Positions 61,662-64,000 of a stretch of 64,000 nt of DNA are shown here, piece after piece. This DNA is from VXYL01 sp965116935 (lineage in GTDB: Bacteria > Pseudomonadota > Gammaproteobacteria > Pseudomonadales > Azotimanducaceae). Location of the stretch: NCBI GenBank assembly GCA_965116935.1, contig OZ220737.1, positions 3,968,001 through 4,032,000 on the forward strand, written 5' to 3'. The stretch's first letter is position 1, and the number at the start of each line of letters is the position of its first letter. The position numbers and the translations under genes were made by a program. Below the pieces are notes generated by a model. It worked only from the letters and a program-made list of their open reading frames with translations. It ran no database searches and was not told the origin of the DNA.

Positions 61662-62863
61662 ACCAGGAATTCGAACGGCCGCGGCAACTACTGCCCAGGG
61701 ATGCCTACACGGACGCCAAATGGCTCGAACGCGAGCGCCGGACGCTGTTCAACCGCGCTTGGGCGTGGGCCGGCATCGAGGCGGACCTCACGCGGCCCGG
61801 CGATTTCCTCACCACGAACATCCAAGGTCAGCAGCTTTTCGTGCTGCGGGGCGAGTCGGGCGAACTTCGCGCCTTCCACAACATCTGCCGGCACCGGGGC
61901 TGCGAGGTGGTGGAGGGCAAGGGCAACGTCGGCAAGGTGGTTCGCTGCCCCTATCACCGCTGGACCTATGACCTTTCCGGCGGTCTTCGAGCCGTCTCGA
62001 ACGAAACTGATTGCTTCGGCTCGGTGGCTCGGGAGGGCCTCTCGCTGCACCCGGCGTCCGTTGGCGTGCATCTCGGCATGGTGTACGTGAATCCCCATCC
62101 CTCGCCGCCGGAGTCGTTCCCGGAATGGACGGCAGGACTCGAGGAGCACGCCTGGCCGCACGATTTCGCGGACGGCAGCCTGAGATTCGCCGGCGAGATC
62201 ACCTACGAGATACTCTGCAACTGGAAAGTCTTCTACGAGAATGCCGTGGACGGCTACCACCTCGGCTACCTGCACGACCGCACCCTGGGGCCGCTTTATC
62301 CCGACCGCAACGTGTGGCATCCGGCCGGCCGCCATGCCTTGTGGTATTCGACAGAGCGCGAGGGACCGCCCCAATCGAACAGCGTCCTGACGCAACGCAT
62401 GGTGGACGGCGCCGGCGCACGACGTCTGCTCGGGCACCAACCGGCGACCTATCCCGGCGTCGTCGCGCTGTTCCCGCTGACCTTCCTGACGCCGAATCCC
62501 TGGGGCATCTCCGCTTCCGTGCTCGAACCCGTGGACGCCGAAATCACCCGAATGCGAACCTTGAGTTGGGCACCGGCAAGCTCCAAAGGGTGGCTCGCCA
62601 AGGTCCTCGGTCCGCTGACGCGAACGCGCAAGTCGGGCTATGTGAAAAAGCCGCCCGTGTACCGCCTTGCTGACGCCGACCAGCATCCTCTGGAATCCGG
62701 CGACTTCCAGATCGAAGACATGTGGATCTGCGAGAAGATCCAGCGCAATCTGCACTCCCCCCACTTCGAGGTAGGGCCGCTCGCCAACGGCCCCGGCGCG
62801 GAGTCCCCCGTCGCCCACTTCCAGCAGAGTGTCCTTGACTACGTGGGCCATGGGCAGGACTAG
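61658..62863 (+). CDS. Rieske-type aromatic ring-hydroxylating oxygenase, alpha subunit
   Basis: 401 residues. The Rieske 2Fe-2S ligands are CRHRG (C77, H79) and CPYHRW (C97, H100). The mononuclear iron centre is NAVDGYHLGYLH (N195, D198, H201, H206). The C-terminal catalytic domain has the usual beta sheet. No beta subunit, ferredoxin or reductase gene lies nearby, so electron partners must be elsewhere or the enzyme is a one-component oxygenase such as a choline or stachydrine demethylase type. It overlaps the transporter gene. Confidence 0.9.
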   Translation: MNQEFERPRQLLPRDAYTDAKWLERERRTLFNRAWAWAGIEADLTRPGDFLTTNIQGQQLFVLRGESGELRAFHNICRHRGCEVVEGKGNVGKVVRCPYHRWTYDLSGGLRAVSNETDCFGSVAREGLSLHPASVGVHLGMVYVNPHPSPPESFPEWTAGLEEHAWPHDFADGSLRFAGEITYEILCNWKVFYENAVDGYHLGYLHDRTLGPLYPDRNVWHPAGRHALWYSTEREGPPQSNSVLTQRMVDGAGARRLLGHQPATYPGVVALFPLTFLTPNPWGISASVLEPVDAEITRMRTLSWAPASSKGWLAKVLGPLTRTRKSGYVKKPPVYRLADADQHPLESGDFQIEDMWICEKIQRNLHSPHFEVGPLANGPGAESPVAHFQQSVLDYVGHGQD

Positions 62864-62916
62864 GGCCGGGTTGCGACGGCTTCGACGGCATCCATGATGC
62901 GGCGGGCTCGGCCAGC

Positions 62917-62956
62917 GCTAGGAGCATGCGCCGTAGTAATCGCACGGACGTGCCTA
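62917..62956. repeat. Palindrome family R2, copy 3
   Basis: GCTAGGAGCATGCGCCGTAG opens like copies 1 and 2. The right arm is partly degenerate (CGCACGGACGTGCCTAG), but CTAGG/CCTAG ends remain. It directly precedes R1 copy 3, the same order as at 18589-18705. Confidence 0.65.
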
Positions 62957-62972
62957 GAATGCGATGGACCTC

Positions 62973-63022
62973 AGCAGTTTTCGCGCTAGCGAAAACTGCC
63001 AGAGCGCCGCGAAGCGGCGCTA
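62973..63022. repeat. Palindrome family R1, copy 3
   Basis: Hairpin one pairs GCAGTTTTCGC with GCGAAAACTGC. Hairpin two is GCGCCGC-GAA-GCGGCGC. Compared with copy 1, both stems differ in bases but still pair. The right end GCGCTAG contains the TAG stop of the ATPase-like gene on the minus strand. Confidence 0.75.
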
Positions 63023-64000
63023 GTGCAGCGCGTCCAACACCATGCCCGCGTCTATCACCATCCCGGTCACGTCGTCGTCAGGTTTGGGTGCGTCCGGCGT
63101 AAACAGGAATGCGTGAACCGCGGCGTTGCCGGTCGGGAGACTGCCGAGCGGTGGCGGTGTTGTCGCTTTCCGTGCGCCGACCGCGTTCCACTTGGCCTCG
63201 CCGACGAGCAGGTTTGGCGTAGCGACCGACTGAGCCACGATGTCGAGTTCTGGGTCGTTGCCGCGCCAATAGCGCTGACCGGGGCCAAAGGGACCGAGTT
63301 CCGCAATGGCAGGCACGACGCGATGTAGGTGTGGCACGGCCATGCGACACAGTTCCTCCCAAGCGTACGCCTCGAGCCGCGCGCGATGGCGATGCCAGAG
63401 CAGAAGGCGCGTCTCGCTGGGCGCTGCGGCCAGCAGCGAGCGGCTCGGTGCCACCACCCGGAACCAGAGTCGAAGGAACGGATCGGCGATCTGGTACAAG
63501 CTGCGCTTGCCGGACTTCGGATGGCTGCCAAACGGGATTTCCCGTCGAACGAGGCCCATCTCGGCTAGGGCCGCGAGTGGTCCGGCGAGGCTTGACGCCG
63601 GGCGACCGACCCTGCCAGCGATTTCGCTCACGCGGTGGGCACCGTTGCCGATGATGTCGAGTAGGGGGCGGAGCGCTGCGGCCGACGGCATTTCGGCTTG
63701 TAGCAACCGGTCTGGCTCTCGATGGAGAGGTCCGGATGGGTCGAGCACCAAGGCATCTACGGCGGCATCCAGGCTGTTGCCGAATGGCTCGGCCAGTTCC
63801 CAATAGCGCGGCATCCCGCCCCAGACGGAGTAGGCCGAGACCAACTCGCGGGGAGTCGCCTTCGGGAACACGTCCGCAAGATATCCCGCTCGCAGCGGGC
63901 GCACGGCAAACGCCTCCGTCGCGCGGCCATAGAGTGGCGCGCCACTGTCGAGCAAGGCACCGTGCATCATGCGAACGCTCGAGCCACTTGTCACCAGCGC
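63020..64000 (-). CDS. DUF234-type AAA ATPase, N terminus outside the window (partial)
   Basis: About 326 residues are visible; the frame runs off the window edge. The early SGSSVRMMHGALLDSGAPLYGR matches the post-Walker-B part of archaeal-type ATPases. SAYSVWGGMPRYWEL is the family helical part, RVSEIAGRVGRPASSLAGPL a winged helix, and ELDIVAQS with LLVGEAKW the nuclease-like DUF234 C terminus. Members are found on mobile DNA and resemble conflict-system ATPases. Its stop lies in repeat R1 copy 3. Confidence 0.85.
   Translation of the reverse strand, partial: ALVTSGSSVRMMHGALLDSGAPLYGRATEAFAVRPLRAGYLADVFPKATPRELVSAYSVWGGMPRYWELAEPFGNSLDAAVDALVLDPSGPLHREPDRLLQAEMPSAAALRPLLDIIGNGAHRVSEIAGRVGRPASSLAGPLAALAEMGLVRREIPFGSHPKSGKRSLYQIADPFLRLWFRVVAPSRSLLAAAPSETRLLLWHRHRARLEAYAWEELCRMAVPHLHRVVPAIAELGPFGPGQRYWRGNDPELDIVAQSVATPNLLVGEAKWNAVGARKATTPPPLGSLPTGNAAVHAFLFTPDAPKPDDDVTGMVIDAGMVLDALH

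Overview
GC-rich bacterial chromosome, most likely from an uncultured gammaproteobacterium. This is an inference from gene content: csiV overlapping mfd, an S-methyl-5'-thioinosine phosphorylase, a YpeA-type acetyltransferase, an imuA-imuB-dnaE2 cassette, and a COG0523/HisI/DUF1826 cluster behind a Zur-like operator. Three phytanoyl-CoA dioxygenase-like genes, a Rieske oxygenase, a luciferase-like oxidoreductase and an HsaA-like flavin monooxygenase suggest a host-associated or marine heterotroph.

Layout. 1-3632: end of an unidentified gene, gltX, a D-aminoacylase-type amidohydrolase, tRNA-Val and tRNA-Asp. 3740-17624: an accessory, defence-rich island directly behind the tRNAs. It holds a 921-residue STAND ATPase with a nuclease-like N terminus, a decayed integrase-core transposase, a two-helix membrane protein, a NotI-like restriction endonuclease overlapping its C5-methyltransferase, a lone DUF433 antitoxin, an AbiEi/AbiEii toxin-antitoxin pair (antitoxin frameshifted), an IS4-family element in a palindromic repeat, and a frameshifted methyltransferase. 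17668-20842: VOC protein, a 650-bp mosaic of palindromic repeats, a universal stress protein, a membrane-protein/XRE pair with clustered operators, and a nucleotidyltransferase with a small downstream partner. 20832-24520: a probable zinc-starvation operon (hisI, COG0523 GTPase, metal-dependent alcohol dehydrogenase, DUF1826). 24615-41292: metabolic and housekeeping genes (PhyH, ypeA, penicillin-acylase family, enoyl-CoA hydratase, ispA, HsaA-like, LLM, SDR, ugd, then gor-phoA-agcS).

41356-46767: a second accessory patch with a vapBC pair, a photoproduct-repair fusion protein, a nitroreductase, a second D-aminoacylase and a three-gene cluster of unknown role. 46880-52081: the imuA-imuB-dnaE2 mutasome. 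52322-62863: an Rpn-family nuclease, MTI phosphorylase, csiV, mfd, a secreted peptide, a PhyH gene, and a GPH transporter overlapping a Rieske oxygenase. The window ends inside a DUF234-type ATPase.

Two patterns cross the window. Seven reading frames are broken or truncated, and all are accessory genes; at least five look like single-base indels in otherwise well-conserved proteins. In addition, families of extragenic palindromes recur between genes. Their arms vary in compensating ways, and three copies end in CTAG that forms the TAG stop of the adjacent gene.
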